Shown: one piece after another, positions 19,236-26,685 of the stretch
Layout of the letters: every line of letters starts with the position of its first letter
How positions within the stretch are numbered: position 1 is the first letter of the stretch
From: Streptomyces sp. S4.7
GTDB taxonomy: Bacteria > Actinomycetota > Actinomycetes > Streptomycetales > Streptomycetaceae
Length of the DNA stretch: 64,000 nt
Direction: 5' to 3'
NCBI RefSeq assembly: GCF_010384365.1
Contig: NZ_CP048397.1
Location: 2,294,001-2,358,000, forward strand
Notes under the pieces: model-generated
Seen by the model: only the letters and a program-made list of their open reading frames with translations
The model's database searches: none
What the model was told of the DNA's origin: nothing
Translations under genes and position numbers: made by a program

Positions 19236-20075
19236 ATGACGCCGTATCTGCCGCGCTCGGCCACCGGGTCGGGGTTGCCGCTCTTCTGCCTGCCCTGCGC
19301 GGGCAGCGGCGCGTCCGCCTACCGTGGGTGGCAGCAGACACTGGACGAGCTCGGCTCCGGGCTGCAAGTACTTCCGGTGCAGTTGCCGGGCCGTGAGGAG
19401 CGGGCTCACGAGCGCCGGTTCACCGAGGTCTCGGCCCTGGTCGAGGAGATGGACGAGCAGCTCGACGCCGCCCTCGCCCGGCCTCACCTCCTGTACGGGC
19501 ACAGCATGGGCGCGTTCGTCGCCCACGCCCTGGTGCTGCGGCGGCAGCGGCGCGGTGCGCTCTTGCCGCGGGCACTCGTGCTCAGCTCCCACCGCGCCCC
19601 GCACGTGCCTCCCAACCGCGTCCTGGATCCCGGCGCCGACGACCAACTGCTGGCCACGCGGCTCGCCCAACTGGGCGGCATCCCGCCCGAGCTGGCTGGC
19701 CGGCGCGGGTTCCGGTCCAGGCTTCTGCCGCTGATCCGGGACGATCTTCGGCTCTGCTCCACAACCCTGCCCGTGGCGGAGACCGAGCCCCTGCGCGTGC
19801 CGCTGCACCTGTTGGTCGGCGCCCGCGATCAGCTGGTGCCGGTGGCCGCGATGGAGGCATGGTCCGCGCACGGCGGCCTGGGCAGCGAGCTGCGCACGAT
19901 GCCCGGCGGACACTTCTTCGTCCGCACCCACGAGGACGCCCTACTGCGCCACCTGGCCGCGGTGGCAGACCGGTACCGCGCTGTTCCTGCCGGTGTCCTG
20001 CCCCGTCACTCGGCAGGACACCGGACGCACGAGACACCCTGTTCAGGGCAGGGGACCGAAGCGTGCGCAAGGTGA
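19236..20075 (+). CDS. Type II thioesterase
   Basis: Alpha/beta-hydrolase of 279 aa of the GrsT/RifR class, which removes aberrant acyl groups from carrier proteins. Seen: N-terminal LFCLPCAGSGASAYRGW, nucleophile Ser in GHSMG, Asp in VGARDQLVP and His in PGGHFFVR. A 30-residue Cys-containing tail beyond the usual end is unusual. ATG follows GGGGGGTG. Its stop overlaps the next small gene (GTGA), so it, the HTH gene and the PPTase form one unit. Role here: editing of the single ACP or release of the final acyl chain. Confidence 0.9.
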   Translation: MTPYLPRSATGSGLPLFCLPCAGSGASAYRGWQQTLDELGSGLQVLPVQLPGREERAHERRFTEVSALVEEMDEQLDAALARPHLLYGHSMGAFVAHALVLRRQRRGALLPRALVLSSHRAPHVPPNRVLDPGADDQLLATRLAQLGGIPPELAGRRGFRSRLLPLIRDDLRLCSTTLPVAETEPLRVPLHLLVGARDQLVPVAAMEAWSAHGGLGSELRTMPGGHFFVRTHEDALLRHLAAVADRYRAVPAGVLPRHSAGHRTHETPCSGQGTEACAR

Positions 20076-20428
20076 GCGCCCCGCGGGGAACGGCGGTACG
20101 GCGCGAGGCGGCCGTCACGGTGGGCGAGGTGTGCGCTACGGGCGTCCGGGCTGGGACGGACCCGGCCCCCGGCCGGTCCGTCGCGCATCCGCGCGCACCG
20201 GGGCCGACGGCGCGCGGCAATGCGTTGTCCGCCGCCCCACGCGGGCTCACACCCCGTCAGCACGAGATCGCCCTCCTCGTCGTCGAGGAAATGACGAACC
20301 GCCGGATCAGCTCCGGGCCGGTCGTCTCGGAGTGGACCGTGACCAGCCACCGGCGTGCCGTCACGCGGAAGCCAGGTTGTGGCAACCGGGCGCACGTGGT
20401 GGGTCCCCTCGCGCGGGCCCGGGGGTGA
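20072..20428 (+). CDS. Short LuxR-type HTH protein, possibly degenerate regulator
   Basis: 118 aa from GTG overlapping the thioesterase stop by 4 nt. Only the last 60 residues are recognisable: LTPRQHEIALLVVEEMTNRRIS followed by a LuxR-type recognition-helix region (VSEWTVTSHRRAV). No receiver, ATPase or other sensor domain precedes it; the first 55 residues are low-complexity. Full LuxR regulators have such a domain at the C-terminus, so this may be a remnant or a stand-alone DNA-binding protein. Its recognition helix ends in an atypical KPGCGNRAHVV instead of KLGVRSR. It is the only regulator-like gene in the cluster. Confidence 0.5.
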   Translation: MSAPRGTAVRREAAVTVGEVCATGVRAGTDPAPGRSVAHPRAPGPTARGNALSAAPRGLTPRQHEIALLVVEEMTNRRISSGPVVSEWTVTSHRRAVTRKPGCGNRAHVVGPLARARG

Positions 20429-20430
20429 AC

Positions 20431-21201
20431 ATGCAGACACACGGAGGCGTGCGCCTGTGGAGGGGCCGCGCACCGGACACCGCCGATGCCGGAGACGTGG
20501 CCCTGCTGGACGAGCTGGAACAACGCCGCTTCGAGAAGTACCGGGACCCGGTCACGGCCGCCCACTACGCCGGCGCCCGGGCCGCGATCCGGCGTACGGT
20601 CGCGCGCTGGCACGGTGTCCGGCCGACCGAGGTGGTGTGGGGCAGGGGGCGATGCCCGGGCTGCGGCAGCGATCGGCATGGCCCGCCGCTCATCCGCGCG
20701 CCCCGCACCGACTGGCGGGTGAACTCGTCACGCTCCGGCGCGTGGTGGATGCTCGCCCTCTCCCACTCGGTACCTGTGGGTGTGGACATCGAGCACCGCC
20801 GCCCGCTCGCGGTGCCCGCCGTGGTGCGCCGCTGCCTTGGCGCCGAGGAGCGCGCCTACGTCGCCGCGGAGCCGGAGGGCCGGGCGCGCGACGAGGCGCT
20901 GATGCGCTGCTGGGTACGGAAAGAGGCCGTGGCCAAGGGCTGGGGCGTCGGGCTCGGCACCGACCTGGCCCGTCTGGCGGTCCGTCCGGACCGGCCCGGA
21001 GCGGTTCTGGAGCGTACGCGGGCGCAGGGCGCGGCCGCGAGGGAGCTGTGGGTGGTCGAGGACGTGCCGGCCGGAGCGGACTGCCTGGCGGCGCTCGCCC
21101 GCCCCGCCGGACCGTCCGGGCCGCTGGTGGTCCAGCCGCCGGAGGCCGGGGTGTGGCGCGGGGATGACGCCGCGGTCGCCGAGGGGCTCGGGGCAGGCTG
21201 A
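20431..21201 (+). CDS. 4'-phosphopantetheinyl transferase, Sfp type
   Basis: Transfers phosphopantetheine from CoA to a carrier-protein serine; the natural partner is the cluster ACP at 25544. 256 aa. Seen: Mg-binding GVDIEHRRP and the WVRKEAVAKGWGVGL motif (WxxKEAxxK). A Cys pair (GRCPGCGS) before the catalytic half is common in actinobacterial members. ATG at 20431 with GGGGG at 20421-20425 is preferred; a GTG at 20425 overlapping the HTH-gene stop is the alternative. Its presence next to a lone ACP supports a self-contained acyl pathway. Confidence 0.92.
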   Translation: MQTHGGVRLWRGRAPDTADAGDVALLDELEQRRFEKYRDPVTAAHYAGARAAIRRTVARWHGVRPTEVVWGRGRCPGCGSDRHGPPLIRAPRTDWRVNSSRSGAWWMLALSHSVPVGVDIEHRRPLAVPAVVRRCLGAEERAYVAAEPEGRARDEALMRCWVRKEAVAKGWGVGLGTDLARLAVRPDRPGAVLERTRAQGAAARELWVVEDVPAGADCLAALARPAGPSGPLVVQPPEAGVWRGDDAAVAEGLGAG

Positions 21202-21218
21202 AAGGGCAGGCAAACGAG

Positions 21219-21253
21219 CCGCCGGCTCCCGGGTGTCGTTCCGGGGCCGGCGG
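21219..21253. terminator. Convergent terminator
   Basis: CCGCCGGCTCC (21219-21229) pairs with GGGGCCGGCGG (21243-21253), one G-T mismatch, between the PPTase (rightward) and the secreted-protein gene (leftward). Confidence 0.65.
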
Positions 21254-21269
21254 TCGGAGTGACCGGTCG

Positions 21270-21764
21270 TCAGAAGACCAGCGGTCCAGGCGTCTGCTTG
21301 GAGACGGCCTTGCACGTGTTCGGCACGCCCAGAATGTTGAGGCTGAGCGACACGTCACCGGAACCGGTGGCCGGGATGTACGAATCGAGGCTGTCACCGG
21401 CGACGACCGGCGCGGTCAGCGGGCCGATGGTCAGCGGCTGGCCGGCGGGCGTCGCCTCGTTGGCGGTACCGGTGAAGTCCACCGTGCCACCGGCGGCCCT
21501 CTCCAGGCGCAGGGTGGCGGTGACTGAGTCAGCCGGAATGTCGGCCGGAGCGAGACCGCCGCTGGTGGACACCTTGACGGAGCCGACGCCGCCCGAGGCC
21601 GAAGCCTCGATCTCCAGGTCGGTGACCCCGAACGCGCCGCAGTCGTACGTCGCGCTCACGGTCTGCGCCGCGCCGGGGACCGCGGAGGCCGGGGAGGCAA
21701 GGGCCATCCCGCCGAGCAGCGCGGCAGCGGCGGCAGCGGTGGCTGCCTGGATGATCCGACTCAT
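21270..21764 (-). CDS. Small secreted protein of unknown function
   Basis: 164 aa. A signal peptide (SRIIQAATAAAAAALLGGMALASPASA) cleaves near residue 28, leaving about 136 residues rich in Ser, Thr, Gly and Val, predicted all-beta, with two cysteines (TYDCGAF and PNTCKA) that could form one disulfide. ATG at 21764 is chosen because it has a strong GAGGAAGAG site and starts exactly at the signal peptide; the open frame extends 63 codons further but is Arg/Pro-rich. A palindromic terminator separates it from the KAS III gene. I do not recognise a specific family; some resemblance to secreted beta-sandwich DUF proteins of actinomycetes. Confidence 0.75.
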   Translation of the reverse strand: MSRIIQAATAAAAAALLGGMALASPASAVPGAAQTVSATYDCGAFGVTDLEIEASASGGVGSVKVSTSGGLAPADIPADSVTATLRLERAAGGTVDFTGTANEATPAGQPLTIGPLTAPVVAGDSLDSYIPATGSGDVSLSLNILGVPNTCKAVSKQTPGPLVF

Positions 21765-21816
21765 GTCTCTTCCTCTTCTCACTGGTGAAAGGGGTGCTGA
21801 GGCGTGTGGGGACCGG

Positions 21817-21834
21817 CCACCCCCGCGGGGGTGG
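21817..21834 (-). terminator. Terminator after the TPP-SRPBCC-KAS operon
   Basis: 18-bp perfect palindrome CCACCCCCGCGGGGGTGG downstream of the leftward KAS III gene and upstream of the secreted-protein start. Confidence 0.55.
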
Positions 21835-21891
21835 ACACGGTGTGCTCGGGCCGGCGGACATGGCGGAGCCCGTCCGGGCCGACCCGCTCGG

Positions 21892-22917
21892 TCACTCGCG
21901 CACACCCCCGGCCCGCCAGTGCACGGCCGCCGCTCCGGCGAAGTCCCCGGCATGGGCGAAGCCGGCCAGCATCAGCAGGCTGCCGTCCGCGACCCGCCCC
22001 TCGCGGATGCCGTGGTCAAGCGTGATGGGGACGCCCGCACCGAAAAGGTTCCCGAATCGGTCGAAGGTGTCCAGATGGCGCTCTTGAGGAATGGAGAGCC
22101 GCTCCTGCCACTGCTTCAAGAACATCCGGTTGGGCTGGTTGGTGATCAGCAGGTCGATGTCGTCTGTCTTGAGGTCAAGTTGCTCGCACACCCGGCCCAC
22201 CACCTCCGGGACGAGCCGGTTGCCTCGCTCGACGATGTCCGACACCTTGTCGGGGGTGAACCCGACATGCATCTGGCTCTCCCCCGCCTCCCAGTACTTG
22301 CGGCCGTCGTGGAGTGTGAGGCCGCAGTCACGGGTGTAGTCGCCTCGGTTGGTCACCGCGATACCGAGCACCGGCGACTCGTCGGAGGCGGCCAGGTAAG
22401 CGGCGGCGCAGCCGTCCCCCGGGATGACGGCCTCCGGGAGCTTACGCACCTCGGACTGGGTCATCACCGGGCCCGCGCTGTTCTGGACGTTGAACAGCAG
22501 CGCGGAGTTCGCCTGGCCCGAGGCGATCAGGGCTCTGCCGAGCCGGAGCATGTGGACGAAGGAAGCGCAGCCGCCGTTGTGGGCGTCCAGCACCCAGTCG
22601 GCCCGGACTCCGAGCCGGTGGGCGACCTCGGCGCCCGGCCCGGTGAACGGCACCTCCGGCAGGAGTGTGTTGGTGATCACCGCGTCGGCACCCCGGAGCG
22701 CGTCCTTGCCGATCCGTTCCGCGAGGAGCGCGCCGGCCTTCTCCATCATGTCCGCTGGAGTCTCGTCGCGGGACACCTGGTGCCGGTGGCTCGGCGCCTT
22801 GAACATGGTGCTTCCGGCCAGCTCACCGTCGTTCCCCTGGTACGGCAGGAAGTAGTCCGTACCCACCGGATCCCCCGGCATGTAGGAGGCGAGTTCGAGC
22901 AGACTCACCGTCCTCAT
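21892..22917 (-). CDS. KAS III (FabH/thiolase-fold) family enzyme with altered catalytic His
   Basis: 341 aa, thiolase fold. The acyl-accepting cysteine is present: Cys117 in AHNGGCASF. The usual HQAN motif reads NQPN (Asn260 where FabH has His), while the second Asn (Asn290, DRFGNLFGAG) is kept. Loss of the His is expected to weaken decarboxylative Claisen condensation; several secondary-metabolism FabH homologues with changed residues act as acyltransferases instead. ATG overlaps the SRPBCC stop by 4 nt. It is the last gene of a coupled leftward trio. Likely role: transfer or condensation of an acyl unit from the ACP; which one cannot be decided. Confidence 0.87.
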   Translation of the reverse strand: MRTVSLLELASYMPGDPVGTDYFLPYQGNDGELAGSTMFKAPSHRHQVSRDETPADMMEKAGALLAERIGKDALRGADAVITNTLLPEVPFTGPGAEVAHRLGVRADWVLDAHNGGCASFVHMLRLGRALIASGQANSALLFNVQNSAGPVMTQSEVRKLPEAVIPGDGCAAAYLAASDESPVLGIAVTNRGDYTRDCGLTLHDGRKYWEAGESQMHVGFTPDKVSDIVERGNRLVPEVVGRVCEQLDLKTDDIDLLITNQPNRMFLKQWQERLSIPQERHLDTFDRFGNLFGAGVPITLDHGIREGRVADGSLLMLAGFAHAGDFAGAAAVHWRAGGVRE

Positions 22918-23582
22918 GCTGTGGTTCCGTGGCGGAGTTCAAGGATCGTCTTGAGGTTGTCGATCTCTATCTTGTGCCCGGCGTAGAAAAGGCCCCAGGT
23001 GTCACCGACCCAGGGGCGCTCGGGGCTGGAGGCCAGCTCGGGGTGCGGGTTCTTGTCGTAGTTCGGGTGGTGGCAGTTGGTCCAGATGACCACTGAGCCG
23101 CGCTTGCCCAGCACGGTTTCGGCCGAGATGATCCGGTGGATGTAGACCATCCACAGTTCCTCGCCCTGGTCCCAGGCGCACTTCATGTCCACGGTGAGCG
23201 CGTCCGGGTTGCCGTCGATACGCAGGAAGATCTTGGTCTCGTCGTCGAGCAGGGTGTCGCGGCCCTGGTAGAGGCCGGGGGTGCCGGTAGGCGCGAAGTC
23301 ACGGGTGCTGTAGGTGTATTCGTTGAGGTTGCGCTCGTCGGTCAGGTAGTCGTAGACGGCCTGCGGCGGTGCGTCGATGTACTGGTGGACGGTCACGAAC
23401 TCGCCGTACACCTCGTCGTAGGTGAAGGCCTCCTTGGTCAGCTTGCCCGCGTGTGCGAACGCCTCCTCCCGGGGAGTGGTCTCCCAGCGCAGCAGCCCGG
23501 GAACGTCCTTGAGGTCGCTGGGGACCGCGGGAGGCGGGGTGTAGCCGACGGTGGGGTCGTTGTGCGTCGGGGCGGTGGTCAT
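22914..23582 (-). CDS. SRPBCC/START-like protein
   Basis: 222 aa. The central part fits the helix-grip (Bet v1-like) fold used to bind hydrophobic ligands: VTVHQYIDAPPQAVYDYLTD is the typical first strand and helix, and the C-terminal part (GDTWGLFYAGHKIEIDNLKTILE) forms the long closing helix. The first ~55 residues are extra. A His/Cys-rich stretch (TNCHHPNYDKNPH) could bind a metal. Overlaps the TPP gene and the KAS gene by 4 nt each (ATGA). Members act as cyclases, dehydratases or lipid carriers; here a role on the product of the TPP or KAS enzyme is inferred from coupling. Confidence 0.82.
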   Translation of the reverse strand: MTTAPTHNDPTVGYTPPPAVPSDLKDVPGLLRWETTPREEAFAHAGKLTKEAFTYDEVYGEFVTVHQYIDAPPQAVYDYLTDERNLNEYTYSTRDFAPTGTPGLYQGRDTLLDDETKIFLRIDGNPDALTVDMKCAWDQGEELWMVYIHRIISAETVLGKRGSVVIWTNCHHPNYDKNPHPELASSPERPWVGDTWGLFYAGHKIEIDNLKTILELRHGTTA

Positions 23583-25354
23583 CCTGGTACAACTCCTAGA
23601 TTGGCGGGCCGGTTGGAACCGGCGGCGATGACGTGCTGGAAGGGGCGGAAGGGGGGCACCTCGGCCGGATCGACCTCGATGCAGATCAGTGCGGGCGCGC
23701 GGGTGGCATGGACCCGTTCGAGCGCCGCGCGCAATTCGTCGGCGCTACGGGGTGTCACCGCGTCCAGACCGGGGAACATGGCCGCCATGCCGTCGCCGAT
23801 CCGGGCCGGGCGGAAGAGGTTGTAGGAGTAGTCGCCCGCGTAGAACAGCAGCTCCCGGGTGTAACACATCCCGTGGGACTGGTTGTTGAAGATCACAAAG
23901 GTGACAGGCAGCTGGTGCTCGATCGCGGTGTGCACCTCCATGCCGTGCATGAAGAACGCCCCGTCGCCGGCCACCACACAGGTGCGCCGCCCGGTGGCGA
24001 ACGCGGCACCGATCGCGGCACCGAAACTGTGGCCCATGCCGCCCATGCCCATGGCGGTGATGAACCGGCCGCCCGGGGGCAGGCCCACATGGTTGAGCGC
24101 GACCGCGCCGGTGTTGCCCGCGTCGCTGACCACGATGGAGCGCTCGGGGAGGACTTCGCCGATCACGCGGGCCGCTGCCACCATGTCCAGCGCCTCCGTC
24201 GAGGTGTCCGGCACCACCGTGGCCGGCTCGGGCGCCGCCGTCACGTCCACCGGTGCGAGCCCGGGCCTACGCAGGTTGTCCGCCGGAGCCCGTGCGGCGC
24301 CGCCGGACTCCTGCCCCGCGGTGGGCGCGAGCAGTTCCCCGGTCAGCGTCGTCATCTCCTCGGCCAGGTCCCCGGTGAGCCGCACCAGGTCCTCGTACGG
24401 CTCCAGGAACGGGGCCCTGGGGTCGAGGCAGACGACCGGTACGCCCTTGAGGTGATCGTGCAGCCCGGCCCCCGCCATCTGCGGCAGCCGGGTGCCGACC
24501 AGCAGGACGGCGGAAGCCTGCTCCACCGCTGCCTGCACCTGTGCGCTGCCGATCACTCCGGCGATGCCGAGATGACGGGGGTCCCGGTCGTCGAAGACAT
24601 CCTTGGCGTCCGGTGCCACCGCGACGCGCGCCTCCAGCGCTTCGGCCAGAGCGGCCAGTTGGGGCCGGGCATCCGCTCTGGCCACGCCCTCGCCGGCGAT
24701 CACCGCCACGCCGTGCCGTGCCACGGCCGAGCGCAGCAGGGCCACCGCCCGCGCGCGGTCGGCGTCCGCGGAACGCGGGCGGGCGGCGCGGGTCGGCGCC
24801 CCGGGCCTGCTCCACGGTTCGAGTACGGCCTGCTGGATGTCCTTGGGCAGCAGCAGAACGGCTGGTCCGGGCTCGGACAGCGCGGCGGCGAAGGCCCGCG
24901 GCAGCTCCTCCGTGATCGCCTCCGGGTCGGTCACCCGTACACAGTGCACGGCGATCTCCGTGAACAGCCGGGCCGCGTCGATCGAGCCCGCGAGCCCGCT
25001 GGTCTCCTGGAAGGACCCGCGACCGTCCAGTGACAGTGGCGGCTGGCCGATGAGCGCGAGGGCCGGTACGTGGGAGGCCCGCAGTTCGGCCAGTCCGGGA
25101 ACCAGGTTCATGGCACCGGCACCGGAGGTGGAAGCGATCACGGGCATCCGCTGGGACGCACGGTGATAGCCGTCCGCCATCGTGGCGGCCGAGAACTCGT
25201 GTTTCGCGACCACGCCGAGCGGGCCGTCCACCGAGAGGTGAAGCGCGTCGTAGAGGTCCTCGATATTGGCGCCACCGACTCCGAAGACATGCCGAACTTC
25301 CTGGCACCTCAAGAAATCGACGATGAAGTCGACCACACGGGATTCGCTTCTCAT
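23579..25354 (-). CDS. Thiamine-diphosphate enzyme, acetolactate-synthase-like
   Basis: 591 aa with the three domains of the ALS/pyruvate oxidase superfamily. Catalytic Glu53 (KHEFSAATMADG), FAD/nucleotide-like middle domain, and the TPP/Mg motif starting GDGAFF at 463 and ending NN at 490-491. Such enzymes decarboxylate a 2-oxo acid and add the acyl anion to an aldehyde, ketone or activated alkene. In this context, pyruvate plus a fatty aldehyde or enoyl compound is a sensible substrate pair. It heads the leftward operon; the RBS is weak. Housekeeping acetolactate synthase is unlikely: no IlvN subunit or ilvC nearby. Confidence 0.88.
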   Translation of the reverse strand: MRSESRVVDFIVDFLRCQEVRHVFGVGGANIEDLYDALHLSVDGPLGVVAKHEFSAATMADGYHRASQRMPVIASTSGAGAMNLVPGLAELRASHVPALALIGQPPLSLDGRGSFQETSGLAGSIDAARLFTEIAVHCVRVTDPEAITEELPRAFAAALSEPGPAVLLLPKDIQQAVLEPWSRPGAPTRAARPRSADADRARAVALLRSAVARHGVAVIAGEGVARADARPQLAALAEALEARVAVAPDAKDVFDDRDPRHLGIAGVIGSAQVQAAVEQASAVLLVGTRLPQMAGAGLHDHLKGVPVVCLDPRAPFLEPYEDLVRLTGDLAEEMTTLTGELLAPTAGQESGGAARAPADNLRRPGLAPVDVTAAPEPATVVPDTSTEALDMVAAARVIGEVLPERSIVVSDAGNTGAVALNHVGLPPGGRFITAMGMGGMGHSFGAAIGAAFATGRRTCVVAGDGAFFMHGMEVHTAIEHQLPVTFVIFNNQSHGMCYTRELLFYAGDYSYNLFRPARIGDGMAAMFPGLDAVTPRSADELRAALERVHATRAPALICIEVDPAEVPPFRPFQHVIAAGSNRPANLGVVPG

Positions 25355-25543
25355 AAGACCGTTCTTTTCTGAGGCGGTGGTCCACTTATTTGAATTTCAG
25401 CGGCACAGCATCGGCAAGTGACACCTGTCTGCCATCCGCCAGGAAGGAACGACATGACAGGGATTTGCCATGCGATGTGCTATGTGCCGTTCGCCCGGCC
25501 GGGTTAGCTTCCTTCAATCGCGATCAATCGAGAGGAAAAATCC
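25355..25543. promoter_or_regulatory. Divergent promoter region of the cluster
   Basis: 189 nt, clearly lower in GC than the neighbours, between the leftward TPP operon and the rightward ACP operon. It must carry both main promoters. Repetitive GTGACACCTG- and TGCCATG/TGCTATG-like stretches (25415-25485) may be regulator sites, but I cannot define a consensus. Confidence 0.5.
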
Positions 25544-25795
25544 GTGATCACCGTCGAAACCGTGTGCACCCTCATAGCGAAGAAGCTCGGCAAGAAGGCC
25601 GCCGACCTTACTCTCGACGCTGACACCGCCTTCGACTCGGTTGGCCTCTCCAGCCTCCAGATCGCCGACATCGTCTACACGATCGAGGACGACGCCGAGG
25701 TCGAACTGGACCCGAGCCAGGCGGCCAGCGTCAAGACGGTCGGCGATCTGGTCAACCTGATCGAGACGACCCGGGCCGCCGGTGCGACCACGTGA
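25544..25795 (+). CDS. Acyl carrier protein
   Basis: 83 aa, acidic four-helix carrier. The phosphopantetheine serine lies in DSVGLSSLQIAD (Ser38 or 39; the typical DSL has become LSSL). GTG at 25544 follows GAGAGGAAAAAT. First gene of the rightward operon; its stop overlaps the methyltransferase start by 4 nt (GTGA). It is the only carrier protein in the cluster, so the acyl intermediate loaded by the AMP-ligase (32613) is presumably processed on it. The local PPTase would activate it. Confidence 0.93.
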   Translation: MITVETVCTLIAKKLGKKAADLTLDADTAFDSVGLSSLQIADIVYTIEDDAEVELDPSQAASVKTVGDLVNLIETTRAAGATT

Positions 25796-26685
25796 GCACG
25801 ACCGCATACCAGGGTGCCACCGCCGAGGCCATCCGGCACCACTACGACGTCTCCAACGACTTCTACGCGCTGTGGCTGGACCGGTCCCTCACGTACACCT
25901 GCGCCCTGTGGGCGGAGCCCGTACTCGGCACAGAGGCTGTGCCGGACGACCTGGAAACGGCGCAGGCACGCAAGCTGGACTACCTGATCGAGGGGGCGCG
26001 CGCCGTCGGCACACGGCGCGTCCTCGACGTGGGATGCGGATGGGGCAGCGTGCTGAGCCGGCTGACGCAGGTGCACGGCGTCCAGCAGGCGGTGGGCCTC
26101 ACGCTCAGCGACAGTCAGGCCGCTCTCGCCGAGTCGGCCGGCATCCCCGGGGCCGAGATCCGCGTGGAGAACTGGCGTGACCATCATCCGGCCGAGCCCT
26201 ACGACGCCATAATCTCGATCGGCGCCTTCGAGCACTTCGCCCGTACCGGGCTCTCGCGCGCCGAACGCGTGGCGGCCTACCGGGAGTTCTTCGGGCGCTG
26301 CTTCGAGTGGCTGCCGCCGCGCGGCCGCCTCGCCCTCCAGACGAACGTCAAGGGCAACAATACGGTGATGGACAAGGCAACCGTGCGCGAGCTGATGTTC
26401 ATCATCGAGACCATCTTCCCGGAATCCGAAATTCCGGCTCTCTCGGAGGTGGTCGAGGGGAGCGAGAAGCTCTTCGACGTCGTCTCCCTGCGCAACGACC
26501 CAGACCACTACAGCCGGACCTGTGCGGAATGGCTGCATCGACTCAGGAACAACCGGGAGGCGGCCGTCCGGTTCTCCAGCGAGGAGAACGTTGCCAACTA
26601 CGAGAACTACCTGGAGGCGAGTGTCAGGCATTTCCAGAATCGCCATCTGGGACTGTCGAGAATTATTTTCCAGAAGGGGCGCTGA
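25792..26685 (+). CDS. CFA synthase-type SAM methyltransferase
   Basis: 297 aa. N-terminal HHYDVSNDFYALWLD and the SAM loop VLDVGCGWGSVL are those of cyclopropane-fatty-acid synthases and mycolic-acid methyltransferases; EHF in SIGAFEHFA corresponds to the bicarbonate-binding Glu-His region. It is shorter than chromosomal Cfa enzymes (about 400 aa) and lacks their N-terminal extension, which suggests a soluble substrate such as an acyl-ACP. Reaction: methylation or cyclopropanation of a double bond, or C-methylation. It overlaps the ACP by 4 nt and abuts the FAD gene with no spacer. Confidence 0.9.
   Translation: MSTTAYQGATAEAIRHHYDVSNDFYALWLDRSLTYTCALWAEPVLGTEAVPDDLETAQARKLDYLIEGARAVGTRRVLDVGCGWGSVLSRLTQVHGVQQAVGLTLSDSQAALAESAGIPGAEIRVENWRDHHPAEPYDAIISIGAFEHFARTGLSRAERVAAYREFFGRCFEWLPPRGRLALQTNVKGNNTVMDKATVRELMFIIETIFPESEIPALSEVVEGSEKLFDVVSLRNDPDHYSRTCAEWLHRLRNNREAAVRFSSEENVANYENYLEASVRHFQNRHLGLSRIIFQKGR

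Noticed and set aside
18987..19239. Short plus-strand open frames before the thioesterase
   Set aside because: No ribosome site, low-complexity Arg/Gly/Pro content, and they overlap the asd terminator region.
23579..25354. Housekeeping acetolactate synthase (ilvB)
   Set aside because: No ilvN or ilvC beside it; it is coupled to SRPBCC and KAS genes inside the cluster.
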